Positions 7,955 through 18,859 of a stretch of 64,000 nt of DNA are shown here, one piece after another. A program made the translations under genes and the position numbers. This DNA is from Thalassospiraceae bacterium LMO-SO8 (lineage in GTDB: Bacteria > Pseudomonadota > Alphaproteobacteria > Rhodospirillales > Casp-alpha2), in NCBI GenBank assembly GCA_031655335.1, contig CP134226.1:1736001-1800000 (forward strand), in the 5' to 3' direction. The notes below the pieces were generated by a model. That model ran no database searches and was not told the origin of the DNA. It saw only the letters and a list, made by a program, of their open reading frames with translations. Every line of letters starts with the position of its first letter. Within the stretch, counting starts at the first letter, position 1.

Positions 7955-8854
7955 CTAGCGGCCGACGGCGGCTTCGGACAGCAGCCAGTCGCGGAATGCC
8001 TTGACCGGCGCGTCGTCGCGGCGCGCCTGACGGCTCACGAAATAACATCCCTCGCCGCGCAGAAGGTCGCGCCGGAACGGGGCCGCGAGCCGCCCGGCCT
8101 CCAGCGCGTCGCGCACCTGGGCCTCGCGGGTGATGGCGATGCCCATGCCGGCCTCGGCGGCGTCCAAGGCCATGGTCGTCAGATCGAACGTCTGGCCCTG
8201 ATCGGGATCGACGGCCGTGGCGGGAACCCCCGCCGCCGTCAGCCAGCGCGCCCAGTCGCCCCGCCGATGGTAGGTGTGCAGCAGCGTGTGGTCGCGAAGA
8301 TCACGGGGGTCCACCAAAGGCCGGTCGCCTGCCAGCAGGCGCGGATGGCAGACGGGAAACACGTCTTCCTTGAACAGAAGGTCCGCCGTCATGCCGGGCC
8401 AGGCGCCGGCGCCGAACTGGATCGCCGCGTAGACGTCGTCGCGGTCGAAATCGATGGGCCGGGCACTGGTCGCGATATGCACGGAAATGTCCGGATGCAG
8501 GGCCTGAAACCGGCCCAGGCGCGGCACCAGCCAGCGGATCGCGAAGGTCGGGGTGACATGGATGTGCAGTTCCGTCGAGGCCTGGTTGCGCGACAGCGCC
8601 CGGCAGGCGAGGTTGATCTGCCCGAAGGCGTCGCCCAATTGCTGGGCCAGGCGTTCGCCCTCGAAGGTCAGGCGCCGCGCCCCGCCTTCGACCTGGAACA
8701 GGCGGATGCCCAGCCAGTCCTCCAGATTCTTGACCTGATGGCCGACCGCCGAGGGCGTCACGCACAGCTCATCCGCCGCCCGCGCCAGGGTGCCCAGCCG
8801 GGCCGTGACCTCGAAGGCGCGCAGCGCGTTGAGCGGCGGAATGGGGTGCGCCAT
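7955..8854 (-). CDS. LysR-family regulator, GcvA-like
   Basis: About 299 residues from the ATG at 8854. The N-terminal winged helix (LNALRAFEVTARLGTLARAA, then TPSAVGHQVKNLE) is typical of the GcvA/AmpR branch, followed by a periplasmic-binding-protein-like effector domain (HVTPTFAIRWLVPRLGRF). It is divergent from a TauD-like dioxygenase gene and probably controls that gene and the monooxygenase after it. It converges directly on the DUF4143 ATPase with no gap. Confidence 0.9.
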   Translation of the reverse strand: MAHPIPPLNALRAFEVTARLGTLARAADELCVTPSAVGHQVKNLEDWLGIRLFQVEGGARRLTFEGERLAQQLGDAFGQINLACRALSRNQASTELHIHVTPTFAIRWLVPRLGRFQALHPDISVHIATSARPIDFDRDDVYAAIQFGAGAWPGMTADLLFKEDVFPVCHPRLLAGDRPLVDPRDLRDHTLLHTYHRRGDWARWLTAAGVPATAVDPDQGQTFDLTTMALDAAEAGMGIAITREAQVRDALEAGRLAAPFRRDLLRGEGCYFVSRQARRDDAPVKAFRDWLLSEAAVGR

Positions 8855-8988
8855 GGGCGGAGATTTCCTCAAATACTTCGATAGATTTGATCGGTTGCCG
8901 CTTTTTGGCGGCGGCGTACAATAGCGCCAAGAGCCCGGAATGCAAACGGGCCGGAAAACGATGTAGAAAAACTAGGGACGCATCCGCC

Positions 8989-9852
8989 ATGGACATGACC
9001 GTTGAACGGCTCGGCGGCAGTTTCGCCGCCCGCATCTCCGGGATCGACGCCGGAAATCTCACCAACGCCCAGGCCGCCGATCTGCATCAGGCCTATCTCG
9101 ACCACAAGGTGCTGGTCATTGAAGGACAGGACCTGTCCGTCGCCCAGTTCGACGCCTTCGGTACCCTGTTCGGCGAGACCGTGGAACATCCGGTGAAGAA
9201 TTTCCTGCACCCCGACTTTCCCAAGGTCATGGTGCTGTCCAATTCGACCCGTTTGGGCAAGCCCGTGGGGGTCAAGGACGCCGGGTCGTTCTGGCATTCC
9301 GACCGCTCCTACATGGAGCGCGCGGCGGACGCGACGATCCTCTATTCCATCGAAATTCCCGACGAAGGCGGCGATACCTTCTTCGGCGACATGGAAGCGA
9401 TCTACGACGCCCTGCCGGACAAGACCAAGGCCCGCATCGACGGGCGGCAGTACGTGTCGCAGTACCGCTGGTGCACCAACCGGGGCGATCCGGAATCGCG
9501 CTGGAACTTCCTGACCGAGGAAGAAATGGCAAAGACCCCGCCGGTCGTCCGCCCCATCGTGCGCACCCATCCGGAAACCGGGCGCAAGGGCCTGTTCGTG
9601 TTCCCCGGCGCCTCGGCGGGGGTCAAGGGCATCGTCGGCATGGACGCCGTCGAAAGCGCCGACCTGCTGGACGAACTGTTCGACCACATGACACAGCCGG
9701 AATTTCATTTTCAGTTCAAGTGGCGGGACCCCGGCACCATCGTGCTGTGGGACAACCGCTGCGTCATGCACCGGGCGACGACCAAGAACCTGCCGCCCGA
9801 CAAGGTCCGCACCCTGCACCGCATTTCGACCCTGGGCGGCGTGCCCGCCTGA
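8989..9852 (+). CDS. TauD/TfdA-family Fe(II)/2-oxoglutarate dioxygenase
   Basis: About 287 residues from the ATG at 8989. The iron ligands are visible as H-x-D in SFWHSDRSY and the distal His in NRCVMHRAT; the Arg in TLHRIS should bind 2-oxoglutarate. Family members hydroxylate taurine, aryloxyalkanoates, carnitine precursors and many other substrates, so none is assigned. It starts 134 bases from a divergent LysR gene and is followed after 25 bases by a small monooxygenase gene, probably one operon. Confidence 0.88.
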   Translation: MDMTVERLGGSFAARISGIDAGNLTNAQAADLHQAYLDHKVLVIEGQDLSVAQFDAFGTLFGETVEHPVKNFLHPDFPKVMVLSNSTRLGKPVGVKDAGSFWHSDRSYMERAADATILYSIEIPDEGGDTFFGDMEAIYDALPDKTKARIDGRQYVSQYRWCTNRGDPESRWNFLTEEEMAKTPPVVRPIVRTHPETGRKGLFVFPGASAGVKGIVGMDAVESADLLDELFDHMTQPEFHFQFKWRDPGTIVLWDNRCVMHRATTKNLPPDKVRTLHRISTLGGVPA

Positions 9853-9877
9853 ACCTCAGCAGCAGGAGACGACACGG

Positions 9878-10171
9878 ATGAGCGGCAAGATCGCCCTGAT
9901 GGTGGAATTCGGCGTCCGCCCCGAACGGCGGGCCGACTTCCTCGCGCTGATGCGGTCCCACGCCAAGATGACGCTGGACTCGGAGCCGGGCTGCGAGCAG
10001 TTCGACGTGCTCGACCCGGTGGAGACCAGCGACAGCGTGTTTCTCTACGAGCTTTACACGGACAAGGCGGCCGTCGACGCGCATATGAACTCGGCGCTGC
10101 TGGCGTCGACGCGCGGCAGCTACGACGACATGATCACGTCGAAACGCGTGGTTTGGTGCAAGGTGACGTAA
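9878..10171 (+). CDS. Antibiotic biosynthesis monooxygenase (ABM)-domain protein
   Basis: A 97-residue dimeric alpha-beta barrel protein of the ABM/YgiN type. The sequence shows the repeated strand pattern EFGVRPERRADFLALM, EPGCEQFDVL and DSVFLYELYTDKAAVDAH. Relatives are cofactor-free quinol monooxygenases or heme-related enzymes. It lies downstream of the TauD-like gene and is closed by a strong terminator. Confidence 0.85.
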   Translation: MSGKIALMVEFGVRPERRADFLALMRSHAKMTLDSEPGCEQFDVLDPVETSDSVFLYELYTDKAAVDAHMNSALLASTRGSYDDMITSKRVVWCKVT

Positions 10172-10195
10172 GACCACCTGCCAAGGCAAAACGAA

Positions 10196-10229
10196 ACACC
10201 CCGGCCATTCTTGGCCGGGGTGTCTTTTT
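10196..10229 (+). terminator. Rho-independent terminator after the dioxygenase/ABM operon
   Basis: A perfect 11-base stem (ACACCCCGGCC with GGCCGGGGTGT) and a six-base loop, followed by CTTTTT. It lies 25 bases past the ABM stop and 39 bases before the convergent argG stop. Confidence 0.92.
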
Positions 10230-10268
10230 ATGCGTATGCGGCGTCCGTGGCGGGCCGGAGCGTGGGCG

Positions 10269-11477
<1,209 letters not shown>

Positions 11478-11594
11478 GGCGGGTTCCCTGATGCGGCGCG
11501 GGCGCAAAAGCGGCCCGGCGGAAAGACGGCGCAGTATAGGGATTTCGCCTGCCGCCGCAATACGCCGGCCCGCAAAAATCCCGAGACCGCGGGA

Positions 11595-13121
11595 TCAGAA
11601 ATGATACAGCACGCTGGCGGCGAACACGTTGGAATAGGCGGTGTCGGACAGGATATAGAGCTCCCATTCACCGCGCAGGGTCAGGCGGTCGGAAAACCGA
11701 TAGTCCGCCCCCAGGCCGAGCACGGCGCCCGCGCCCGTTTCCTCCTGGGGGTTGGCCGTCGCCGCACTGTCCGCATCCTCCCACCACAGGCTGACGCCCG
11801 CGCGGACAAACGGTTTTAAGGGCGTGTTCAGGGGCAGGCTCAACAGGGCGCTTGTCGTGAAGGCATGGAACTGGCTTTCCTCCGTCGTCCCGTTGGCGAA
11901 GTGTTCGTCGAATGCGCCGACTTTGCCGATCGACGCCTCGAAGGCCAGGACGTCGTTGGGCCGGTAGCCGCCGAAGACCTTCCAGGCGAAGGGTTTCTCG
12001 TTAAGGGTCGTGTTTGCGTTGTCGCTCTCGTAATCGAACACGCCCAGGCCCAGGCCGACGCCGGCGTAGAACCGCTGCGGGCGGCCGATCGTTTGGTCTT
12101 CGGCGGGTGTGAATTGCTTTTGGCTGGCATAGCGGGCGGCGGGGTCGCTGTCCCCGCCCGGGGGCGCGGCGGCCTGGCCCCGCGGCGGCGCCCATGTGGG
12201 TGCGGGCCGCGGCGTCGGCGTGCGGTATCCCGGATGGGACGGGTTGGTTTGGGCGGCGGATGGCGTCGAGTAGGCGGCAGGGACCGGCGCCCGATAAACC
12301 GGCGTCGCCGGATAGGCCGGGGGTGCGGGCGGGTTGACGGCGCTGGCCGGTGCGGGGGCGGGCGGTATGGGCCGCACGTTCGGGTTGCCGCCTTCGCGTA
12401 CAAGCCAATCGTTGACGGACAGGCCGCCGGCTTGGGCGAGTTCCTGCGGGGCCGGTTCTTGCCGATCCAATGGTTGCCGGGACAACTCGACCGGCCGCGC
12501 CAGGGCCTCGGCCGGGCCGCCGTCGAACAGCATTTCGCCGCCGCCGGCGGCGGCAACCTCGAAAGGTTGCGTCGGGCGCGGCGTCTTGCGCCTGGCCGGC
12601 AGGGCCTCGGCATGGGGTTCCGGGCCGGTGGACGTGGGCGTCACAGTGATGGTGGTGTGCGGCGCCGGCAGCAGAATCCGCGGGCGCGCCGGGGCGGATG
12701 CCGGAGACGGCGCGGCGGCAAGATCGATGACGATGCGGGCCCCCTGGCCGTCCTTGGGCAGCAGGGTGAACTGGCGGCGGATGTTGGCGGGGCGCCGCGT
12801 CTTGATGATCAGGCGGCTGCCGCGGGGATCGCGGTTGATCTCGATGGCGCGGATGATGCCCTGGGCCTGGGCCTGGGGCGTGCCGGCGGCATCGGACAGG
12901 GTGGCACCCGTCACCATGACGACGATCTCGTCCGTGCCGGGAAAGGCGAACTTGTAGGGAACGGGGGTGCGGGTTTCCAGCACCAGACGGGTGAAACCCT
13001 TGTGCAGGCCCGTGCGGACCTCAAGGCCCGGCGCCGGCTCCGCCGCATGGGCGGGCAGCGCGACAAGGCCCCAAACAAGGCCCGCGGCGAAAAGGTTGCG
13101 GATCAGGCGCAACACGGTCAT
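11595..13121 (-). CDS. Outer-membrane beta-barrel protein with AMIN-like N-terminal domain
   Basis: A 508-residue protein. The signal peptide ends near LPAHA. Residues about 30-135 resemble an AMIN domain (GLHKGFTRLVLETRTPVPY, then ARIVIDL), a module that binds peptidoglycan or targets envelope sites. A proline/alanine-rich linker of about 200 residues follows. The last ~170 residues form an OmpA/OmpW-type beta-barrel (GVGLGLGVFDYES, LGLGADYRFSDRLTLRGEWE) that ends in YHF, the C-terminal aromatic signal for BAM. It could tie the outer membrane to the cell wall; the function is inferred. Confidence 0.75.
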   Translation of the reverse strand: MTVLRLIRNLFAAGLVWGLVALPAHAAEPAPGLEVRTGLHKGFTRLVLETRTPVPYKFAFPGTDEIVVMVTGATLSDAAGTPQAQAQGIIRAIEINRDPRGSRLIIKTRRPANIRRQFTLLPKDGQGARIVIDLAAAPSPASAPARPRILLPAPHTTITVTPTSTGPEPHAEALPARRKTPRPTQPFEVAAAGGGEMLFDGGPAEALARPVELSRQPLDRQEPAPQELAQAGGLSVNDWLVREGGNPNVRPIPPAPAPASAVNPPAPPAYPATPVYRAPVPAAYSTPSAAQTNPSHPGYRTPTPRPAPTWAPPRGQAAAPPGGDSDPAARYASQKQFTPAEDQTIGRPQRFYAGVGLGLGVFDYESDNANTTLNEKPFAWKVFGGYRPNDVLAFEASIGKVGAFDEHFANGTTEESQFHAFTTSALLSLPLNTPLKPFVRAGVSLWWEDADSAATANPQEETGAGAVLGLGADYRFSDRLTLRGEWELYILSDTAYSNVFAASVLYHF

Positions 13122-13203
13122 GAACCCCCAGCTCGGTGATCTCCGATAACAGCCTAATTTTAAGGAGAAACCAGTTAAGACTGTCTGAAGGCGGGGACGG
13201 GGC

Positions 13204-13872
13204 CTAGGGGCGGAGGGCGATGCCGCGCCGGTCGTAGAGGTAATGCTTCAGCAGCAGCGGCACCACGGCGCCGATGTAGCTGCCCATCACCACGTCGGAT
13301 ACGTAATGAACGCTGGCCAGGAAGCGGCTGGCGGCGACGGCGGCGGCGAAGGTGAACAGCAGAGGCCACAGCCGGGGAAAAATCAAAAACAGCGACACGG
13401 CCAGCGACCACACCATCTGGGAATGACCCGAGGGGTAGGAGTTCATGCCGAAATCCGTGTTGAAGGGGACGAAGCCGTACAGGCCGTTTTCCAGCAGCTC
13501 GCGGGGCCGCATGCGGCCGATCAGGAACTTCAGCAGGTTGACCAGCACGCCCGCCGAGGCGATGGAAAGGATCACGAACAGGGCCGCGTGCATGGCACGG
13601 CGCAGGTGTTCGCTCCCCTCGGCCATGCGGCGGCGCAGGACCCAGCAGACGGCGGCGGTCAGGGCGGCGGCCGCGAAATAGAATTCCGGCTTGCCCAGCG
13701 CCCCCACCGTATGGCCGAAAAACCGCCGCTGGTCGGCGTCGAAGGCGGCGCGGAAGAACCGCGCGGCGGCCTCGTCGACAAATGCCATGCACAGGGCTGA
13801 GATGGCGGCGGCGGCGAGGAACCCGCCAATGATCAGGCTCCAGTTCAGGGGCTTTGCGGCGGTTTTGCTCAT
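13204..13872 (-). CDS. PAP2-family membrane phosphatase
   Basis: 222 residues with about six membrane segments. All three PAP2 motifs are present: KFLIGRMRP, YPSGH and SRFLASVHYVSD. Such enzymes remove phosphate from lipid phosphates such as undecaprenyl pyrophosphate, or act in lipid A modification. The start at 13872 overlaps the stop of the GT39 gene by ATGA, so the two are co-translated. Together they suggest lipid-linked glycan work at the inner membrane. Confidence 0.9.
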   Translation of the reverse strand: MSKTAAKPLNWSLIIGGFLAAAAISALCMAFVDEAAARFFRAAFDADQRRFFGHTVGALGKPEFYFAAAALTAAVCWVLRRRMAEGSEHLRRAMHAALFVILSIASAGVLVNLLKFLIGRMRPRELLENGLYGFVPFNTDFGMNSYPSGHSQMVWSLAVSLFLIFPRLWPLLFTFAAAVAASRFLASVHYVSDVVMGSYIGAVVPLLLKHYLYDRRGIALRP

Positions 13873-15587
13873 TTGGCTGGGACCTTCCGCACGAAGACAT
13901 GCAGGGTCACGGGCTTGCCCTTGGAATAGTTGATGCCGGATACCCGGGCGGCTTCGCGGACCTCCGCCGCCCGGTCGCCGAGCGCCTTGGTGAAGGCGGG
14001 CAGTTCCCGGCCCTCGATGATGGCGGCGGCCCGAGGTTCGTTCAACAGGTGCTGGGCGGCGGCACCGCCCGAGGTCAATATTGTTTTTGTTCCGGAAAGA
14101 AAAACCAGGGACGGTTCGGAAAATCCGGCGGCGGCTGTCACGGGAACGGCGCCATCCTTGAATTCCGCCGCCACGGCATTGGCCGCGCGCGCGGCGACCC
14201 ACATGGGCGCGAAGCCCGCGACCATCAGCCAGACCACCATGGCGGTCAGGATGCCCCCGGAAATCAGGGAATTTTCCAGGGCTTCGGTGATCACGTGGTG
14301 TTTCATGGCGGCCGCCGTGGTGGCCAGAAGATAGACCGCGAACAGGGCAAAGAACCAGGTGCGCCAGGTCGGATCGAGCCCGAAATGAAGGGGCAGATAG
14401 GCGGCCGCGCCGCCCAGGGTCAGGCCGACCAGGGCCCAGAGCCCGCCGGTCAACCACAGGGCCCGCTTGTCGTACCAGGGGGCCTTGCCGTCGAGAATCG
14501 CCATGGCGGACCGCGCGCAGATCAGGGCCAGGGCCGGATAGAGCGGCAGCACGTAATGGGGCAGCTTGGTCGGAATGATTTCCATCAGGATCCAGGCCGG
14601 GAGCAGCCAGGCGAGGCAGAAACGCAGCGCCGGGTCGGTGCGTTCCTTCCACGCGCGGAACAGAGCCGGCCAGGCCAGGAACACCCCAGGCCAGAAAAAC
14701 AGAAGCATGGTCAGGACATAGTATCCCGGCGGGGCACCATGGCTTTCCTGCCCGCCCAGAAGCTTGGGGATCAGGTCCGTGGTGATCGCCGTCATGACGA
14801 AGCCGTCGCCGCCGTCCCCTTTGTCGCCGACCATGAGGAACCAGGGCAGGGCGAGGACCAGCATCAGCGGCAGACCCCAGAGCCAGCCGAGCCCCTTGAT
14901 CCAGCGGGCATCGCGGTCGGCGACGGCGAGGGTTGCCAGGGTCAGGGCGGCGATCAGGGGCGCGATCGGCCCCTTGATGAGAATGCCGGCGGCCAGCGCC
15001 AGCCAGAACAGCAGCGACCAGCCGATCCCGGCTGTTTCGTCTTTCCCCCGCCGGGCCGCCAGGTAATGACGGGCCAGCGGCAGCATCAGGGCCAGGACGC
15101 AGGCCAGCAGGACCGCGTCGGTCTTGGCCTGATGGGCCTCCAGGATCAGCAGGGTCGACGCCGCCAGCATGGCCGCCGCCGTGAACGCCGCGCGCCGGTC
15201 GAACAGCAGACAGCCCAGGGCGAAGGTCAGCAGCACCGCCGCCCAGGCGCCGATCACCGACGGCACGCGGTAAGCCCAGATCTCCCGCGCCGCCACGTCG
15301 GACAGCAGGGTAACGCTGGCCGCCTGCAGCCAGTGGATGCCGGCGGGCTTCTTGTGGCGGGGCTGGTCCTGGAAGCGGATGTCGACGAAATCCCCGGTTT
15401 CCAGCATCTGCGCCGTCGCCTGGGCGAAGCGGGCCTCGTCCCGGTCGAGCGGCGGCAGGCTGGCGATGCCCGGCAGGAACAGGATGCAGCAGAACAGGGT
15501 CAGCAGGGCATAGGGTTTCCAGCCCAGGGTCGGATTGATCAGCAGGCGGCGGCCCAGGCGCGGGGCTTTTTTGGCGGCGGCGCTCAT
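13869..15587 (-). CDS. ArnT-like GT39-family glycosyltransferase
   Basis: About 572 residues from the ATG at 15587, which overlaps the DUF427 stop by ATGA. Many transmembrane helices follow the N-terminal segment. The luminal motif PLDRDEARFAQATAQMLETG carries the D-E pair of the PMT/ArnT family, and HKKPAGIHWLQA follows. ArnT moves aminoarabinose from an undecaprenyl carrier to lipid A; this protein is the same type, but the transferred sugar cannot be read from sequence. It is coupled to the PAP2 gene. Confidence 0.88.
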   Translation of the reverse strand: MSAAAKKAPRLGRRLLINPTLGWKPYALLTLFCCILFLPGIASLPPLDRDEARFAQATAQMLETGDFVDIRFQDQPRHKKPAGIHWLQAASVTLLSDVAAREIWAYRVPSVIGAWAAVLLTFALGCLLFDRRAAFTAAAMLAASTLLILEAHQAKTDAVLLACVLALMLPLARHYLAARRGKDETAGIGWSLLFWLALAAGILIKGPIAPLIAALTLATLAVADRDARWIKGLGWLWGLPLMLVLALPWFLMVGDKGDGGDGFVMTAITTDLIPKLLGGQESHGAPPGYYVLTMLLFFWPGVFLAWPALFRAWKERTDPALRFCLAWLLPAWILMEIIPTKLPHYVLPLYPALALICARSAMAILDGKAPWYDKRALWLTGGLWALVGLTLGGAAAYLPLHFGLDPTWRTWFFALFAVYLLATTAAAMKHHVITEALENSLISGGILTAMVVWLMVAGFAPMWVAARAANAVAAEFKDGAVPVTAAAGFSEPSLVFLSGTKTILTSGGAAAQHLLNEPRAAAIIEGRELPAFTKALGDRAAEVREAARVSGINYSKGKPVTLHVFVRKVPAK

Positions 15588-15976
15588 GCGGGCGGCGCCG
15601 AAATGGGTTTGTCGCCGACGAACCATACGTCCATGCGCGCCCAATAGAACGCGACGTGGTCCTTGATGGCGGCGCAGGCCGGGATCGGGTTGGGATAGGC
15701 CCAGGCCAGGTCGGTTTCCTCGATGTCACCCAGCCGGAAGGTCCAATATCGCGCCTCGCCCTTCTTGGGGCAGGTCGTGCGGGTTGCCGTCGCGGTCAGG
15801 AATTCGGCCGTGCGCACGTCCTCGGGCGGGAAATAGAACACGGCGGGATGGCCGTCCTCGCGCAGAATCTTGGCGTTCGTGCTGTCGGCGATGACGATGC
15901 CGCAGATCGCGGTGCGCACGCGGCCGGGGAAATCGGCGATTTCAATCCCGCCGGCGGCCATTACCGGATCAGGCAT
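15584..15976 (-). CDS. DUF427-domain protein
   Basis: About 130 residues of the DUF427 family, with signatures [27 protein letters not shown] and AWAYPNP. The role of the family is unknown. Two starts are possible: ATG 15976, which overlaps the rlmN stop by eight bases, and ATG 15961. It is the second gene of an rlmN-DUF427-GT39-PAP2 run with overlapping ends. Confidence 0.82.
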   Translation of the reverse strand: MPDPVMAAGGIEIADFPGRVRTAICGIVIADSTNAKILREDGHPAVFYFPPEDVRTAEFLTATATRTTCPKKGEARYWTFRLGDIEETDLAWAYPNPIPACAAIKDHVAFYWARMDVWFVGDKPISAPPA

Positions 15977-17129
15977 TGCCCGCCGCGTCGCGCGGGGCGG
16001 GGTCGGCGCCCTCGGGAACCAGGGCCTCGACACGGGCGGTCATGCGCTTCAGGCGCTCGCGCTCGCTGGCCGATTTCAGCTGTCCGCAGGCGGCCATGAT
16101 GTCGCGCCCGCGGGGCTGGCGGATCGGCGACGAGAAGCCGCCGTCGTTGAGGATGGTGACGAACTTGTCCATGGCCTCGGGCGTCGAGCATTCGTAGGGT
16201 GCGCCCGGCCAGGCGTTGAACGGGATCAGGTTGAACTTGACCGGGATGCCCTTGGCCAGGCGCAGCAACTGCCGGGCGTCGGCCTCGGAATCGTTGACGC
16301 CCTTCAGCATCACGTATTCGAAGGTGATGCGCCGGGCGTTGTTGGCCCCGGGGTATTCGCGGCAGGCGCGGATCAATTCCTTCAGGGGATACTTCTTGTT
16401 GATGGGCACCAGCACATCGCGCAGTTCGTCCGTCACGGCATGCAGCGACACGGCCAGGTTGACGCCCAGTTCCGCGCCGCATTTTTCCATCATCGGCACC
16501 ACGCCCGAGGTCGACAGGGTGATCCGCCGCTTGGACAGGGCGATGCCCTCGCCGTCCATGATGATCTTCAGCGCCTTCGATACGTTATCGTAATTGAACA
16601 GGGGCTCCCCCATGCCCATCATCACGATGTTGGAAATCATCCGCCCGCCGTCCATGGGCGTCGGCCATTCGCCGTAACTGTCGCGGGCGACCATGAACTG
16701 GCCGACGATTTCCGCCGAGGTCAGGTTGCGCACCAGCTTCTGCGTGCCCGTGTGGCAGAACGTGCAGGTCAGGGTGCAGCCGACCTGGGACGAGATGCAG
16801 ATCGCCCCCCGGTCGTCCTCGGGGATGTAGACGGTTTCCGCCTCGTTGCCGTCGGCGAACTTGACCAGCCACTTGCGGGTGCGGTCGCTCGACGTCTGCT
16901 CGCGACTGACGACGGGCTTGCGGACCTCGAACACCTCGGCCAGCTTTTCGCGCAGCGGCTTGGCCAGGGTCGTCATCCGGGCGAAGTCGGTTTCACCCTG
17001 GTGATAGATCCAGTGCCACAACTGCTTGGTGCGGAACGGTTTTTCGCCGACAGCCGCGACCGCTTCGGCCAGTTCCTCGCGGGACAGGCCGACCAGATTG
17101 GTCTTTTCGGGGGCGGTTTCCATCGTCAT
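15969..17129 (-). CDS. rlmN: 23S rRNA (adenine-2503-C2)-methyltransferase
   Basis: A 386-residue radical-SAM methyltransferase. The 4Fe-4S motif is [11 protein letters not shown] (C-x3-C-x2-C). [12 protein letters not shown] and a C-terminal CTTP-like Cys segment ([10 protein letters not shown]) match RlmN, which methylates A2503 of 23S rRNA and A37 of some tRNAs. The length is normal. It heads the run that continues with DUF427, GT39 and PAP2. Confidence 0.96.
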   Translation of the reverse strand: MTMETAPEKTNLVGLSREELAEAVAAVGEKPFRTKQLWHWIYHQGETDFARMTTLAKPLREKLAEVFEVRKPVVSREQTSSDRTRKWLVKFADGNEAETVYIPEDDRGAICISSQVGCTLTCTFCHTGTQKLVRNLTSAEIVGQFMVARDSYGEWPTPMDGGRMISNIVMMGMGEPLFNYDNVSKALKIIMDGEGIALSKRRITLSTSGVVPMMEKCGAELGVNLAVSLHAVTDELRDVLVPINKKYPLKELIRACREYPGANNARRITFEYVMLKGVNDSEADARQLLRLAKGIPVKFNLIPFNAWPGAPYECSTPEAMDKFVTILNDGGFSSPIRQPRGRDIMAACGQLKSASERERLKRMTARVEALVPEGADPAPRDAAGNA

Positions 17130-17184
17130 GGGCCCTCATATAGCGCGTCCGGGCCCGCTTCCCAACGTGAAAACGCCAAGAAGG

Positions 17185-17691
17185 CTAGAACCCGCAGGCC
17201 TTGCCGATGGCTTTCCAGGCGGCGGTGAAGCCCTTGAGCGAATAGGTGTCCGTCGTCAGGGTGCCGCGCGACGAGGTGCCCTTCACGACCATGTCCGCGC
17301 CCCGGATCATGGCGTCGACCAGGGCCGCGTCCTTGCCTTCCTCGGCGAAGGCATGGCCGCCCGAGGTGAACAGCTTGTAGGTCTTGTCGCCGATGGTCAC
17401 CGTGGCGTCCGAGCCTTCCTTGTAGTCGTAGCCGGTGGTCACGGAAACGACGCCCTTTTCCTTGTCCTTGGGCCGATGGGTGACCAGCATGACGACGCGG
17501 CCGCGCGCGGAATACTTGCCTTCCATCTTCTTGGGCTCGGAGCCCATGTAGCAGATCTTGGCCCCGGCCTCGTTGGCCGTGTAGGCCTCCCAGTCGTCGA
17601 ACAGGCCGATCAGCTCCGGCGCGGCCTGGGCGGCGGCGGGGGTCAGGATGGCCAGGGCGGCAAGGGCGGCGGCGGCGATGCATTTTATCAT
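17185..17691 (-). CDS. Invasion-associated locus B (IalB)-family protein
   Basis: A 168-residue exported protein. The signal peptide ends near AAAQA. The mature part begins with DDWEAYT and contains ICYMGSEPKKMEG and VVMLVTHRP, typical of IalB proteins of alphaproteobacteria. The family is periplasmic and its molecular role is unclear; the name comes from Bartonella. It is monocistronic, upstream of rlmN on the same strand. Confidence 0.85.
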   Translation of the reverse strand: MIKCIAAAALAALAILTPAAAQAAPELIGLFDDWEAYTANEAGAKICYMGSEPKKMEGKYSARGRVVMLVTHRPKDKEKGVVSVTTGYDYKEGSDATVTIGDKTYKLFTSGGHAFAEEGKDAALVDAMIRGADMVVKGTSSRGTLTTDTYSLKGFTAAWKAIGKACGF

Positions 17692-17791
17692 CGCTCATAG
17701 ATAGCCGGGACGGCGGCGGGCCTCAAGCCCGGGCGACGGGATAACTTTCCGGCCCCCTTGCCAGGGCCGCCGTTCGGTGGCATGGGAAGGC

Positions 17792-18859
17792 ATGACGAAA
17801 AGCATCCATTCACCGGCCCCCGCGATCATCGAGGTCACGCGCGGCACCCTGGTCGAAAGCCGCCACCGCGTTCATGCGGCGGTCGCCGACGCGGCCGGAA
17901 ACATCATCCACGCCTGGGGCGACGCGGATAAGGAAATCTACCCCCGCTCCGCGATCAAGCCGCTGCAGACCCTGGCCCTGATCGAAACGGGGGCGGCCGA
18001 CCACTGGCGCCTGACCGACGAGCGCATCGCCCTGGCCACCGCGTCCCATTCCGCCTCGGCGGCGCATATCATGGCGGTCGAGGCTTGGCTGGACGACATC
18101 GGCCGGGGCGAAGGTGACCTGGAATGCGGCCCTCAGATGCCGACGGACGAGGCCGCGGCCCATCGCCTGATCAAGCAGGGCGACGCCCCGACGCGCCTGC
18201 ACAACAACTGTTCGGGCAAGCACACGGGCTTTCTCGCGACGGCGCTGCACATGGGCGAAGATATCCACGGCTACACCGGCGCGGACCATCCGGTGCAGCG
18301 GCGGCTGTATCAGGCGCTCGTGGAAATGGGCGGGGCGGAGCTTTCGGGCACGGGGCGCGGCGTCGACGGCTGCGGCATTCCCGTCTACGGCATGCCGTTA
18401 TCAGCCCTCGCCCGCGCCATGGCGAAAATGGCCGACCCGGGAACGGCCGGCCTGGGGGCCGTGCGCACGGCCGCCGTCCAGCGCATCGTGTCGTCCATGG
18501 CCAAGCACAACTTCATGGTTTCCGGGCGCGGGCGCTTCGACCATGCCGCCATGACGGCGGGCATCGCCGTCGCCAAGCGCACGGGCGTGCCCGTGTTCGC
18601 GACCAAGACGGGGGCCGAGGCCGTGCACGCGGCGATCCTGCCGGGCCTGGGCCTGGGCGTGGCGGTGAAGGCCGAGGACGGGGCCAAGCGCGCGTCCGAT
18701 ACGTTGATGGCGAATTTGTTGAATTTCCTGGGCGCCTTCGACGACGGGGCGCGCGCCGACATGGCGCCGTTCCTGGAGATGACCGTGGTCAACGCGGAGG
18801 GTGCGCCCGTCGGCGCCGTGCGGCCCCAGGCGGGCTGGGACCGGCCTCAGTCGTTGTAG
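17792..18859 (+). CDS. Asparaginase (AnsA-like, PF06089)
   Basis: About 355 residues from the ATG at 17792, preceded by GGGAAGGC. The family motifs are visible: YPRSAIKPLQTLALIETGA, NNCSGKHTGFLA and GVDGCGIPVYGMPL. This is the thermostable/rhizobial type asparaginase, distinct from the E. coli AnsB fold, which releases ammonia from asparagine. Its 3' end overlaps the convergent TrmH gene by 13 bases. Confidence 0.92.
   Translation: MTKSIHSPAPAIIEVTRGTLVESRHRVHAAVADAAGNIIHAWGDADKEIYPRSAIKPLQTLALIETGAADHWRLTDERIALATASHSASAAHIMAVEAWLDDIGRGEGDLECGPQMPTDEAAAHRLIKQGDAPTRLHNNCSGKHTGFLATALHMGEDIHGYTGADHPVQRRLYQALVEMGGAELSGTGRGVDGCGIPVYGMPLSALARAMAKMADPGTAGLGAVRTAAVQRIVSSMAKHNFMVSGRGRFDHAAMTAGIAVAKRTGVPVFATKTGAEAVHAAILPGLGLGVAVKAEDGAKRASDTLMANLLNFLGAFDDGARADMAPFLEMTVVNAEGAPVGAVRPQAGWDRPQSL

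Noticed and set aside
13204-15729. A single 841-codon open frame on the minus strand.
   Set aside because: It is the PAP2 gene frame running open through the GT39 gene in another frame. GT39 has clear family sequence in its own frame, and PAP2 has its own start at 13872.
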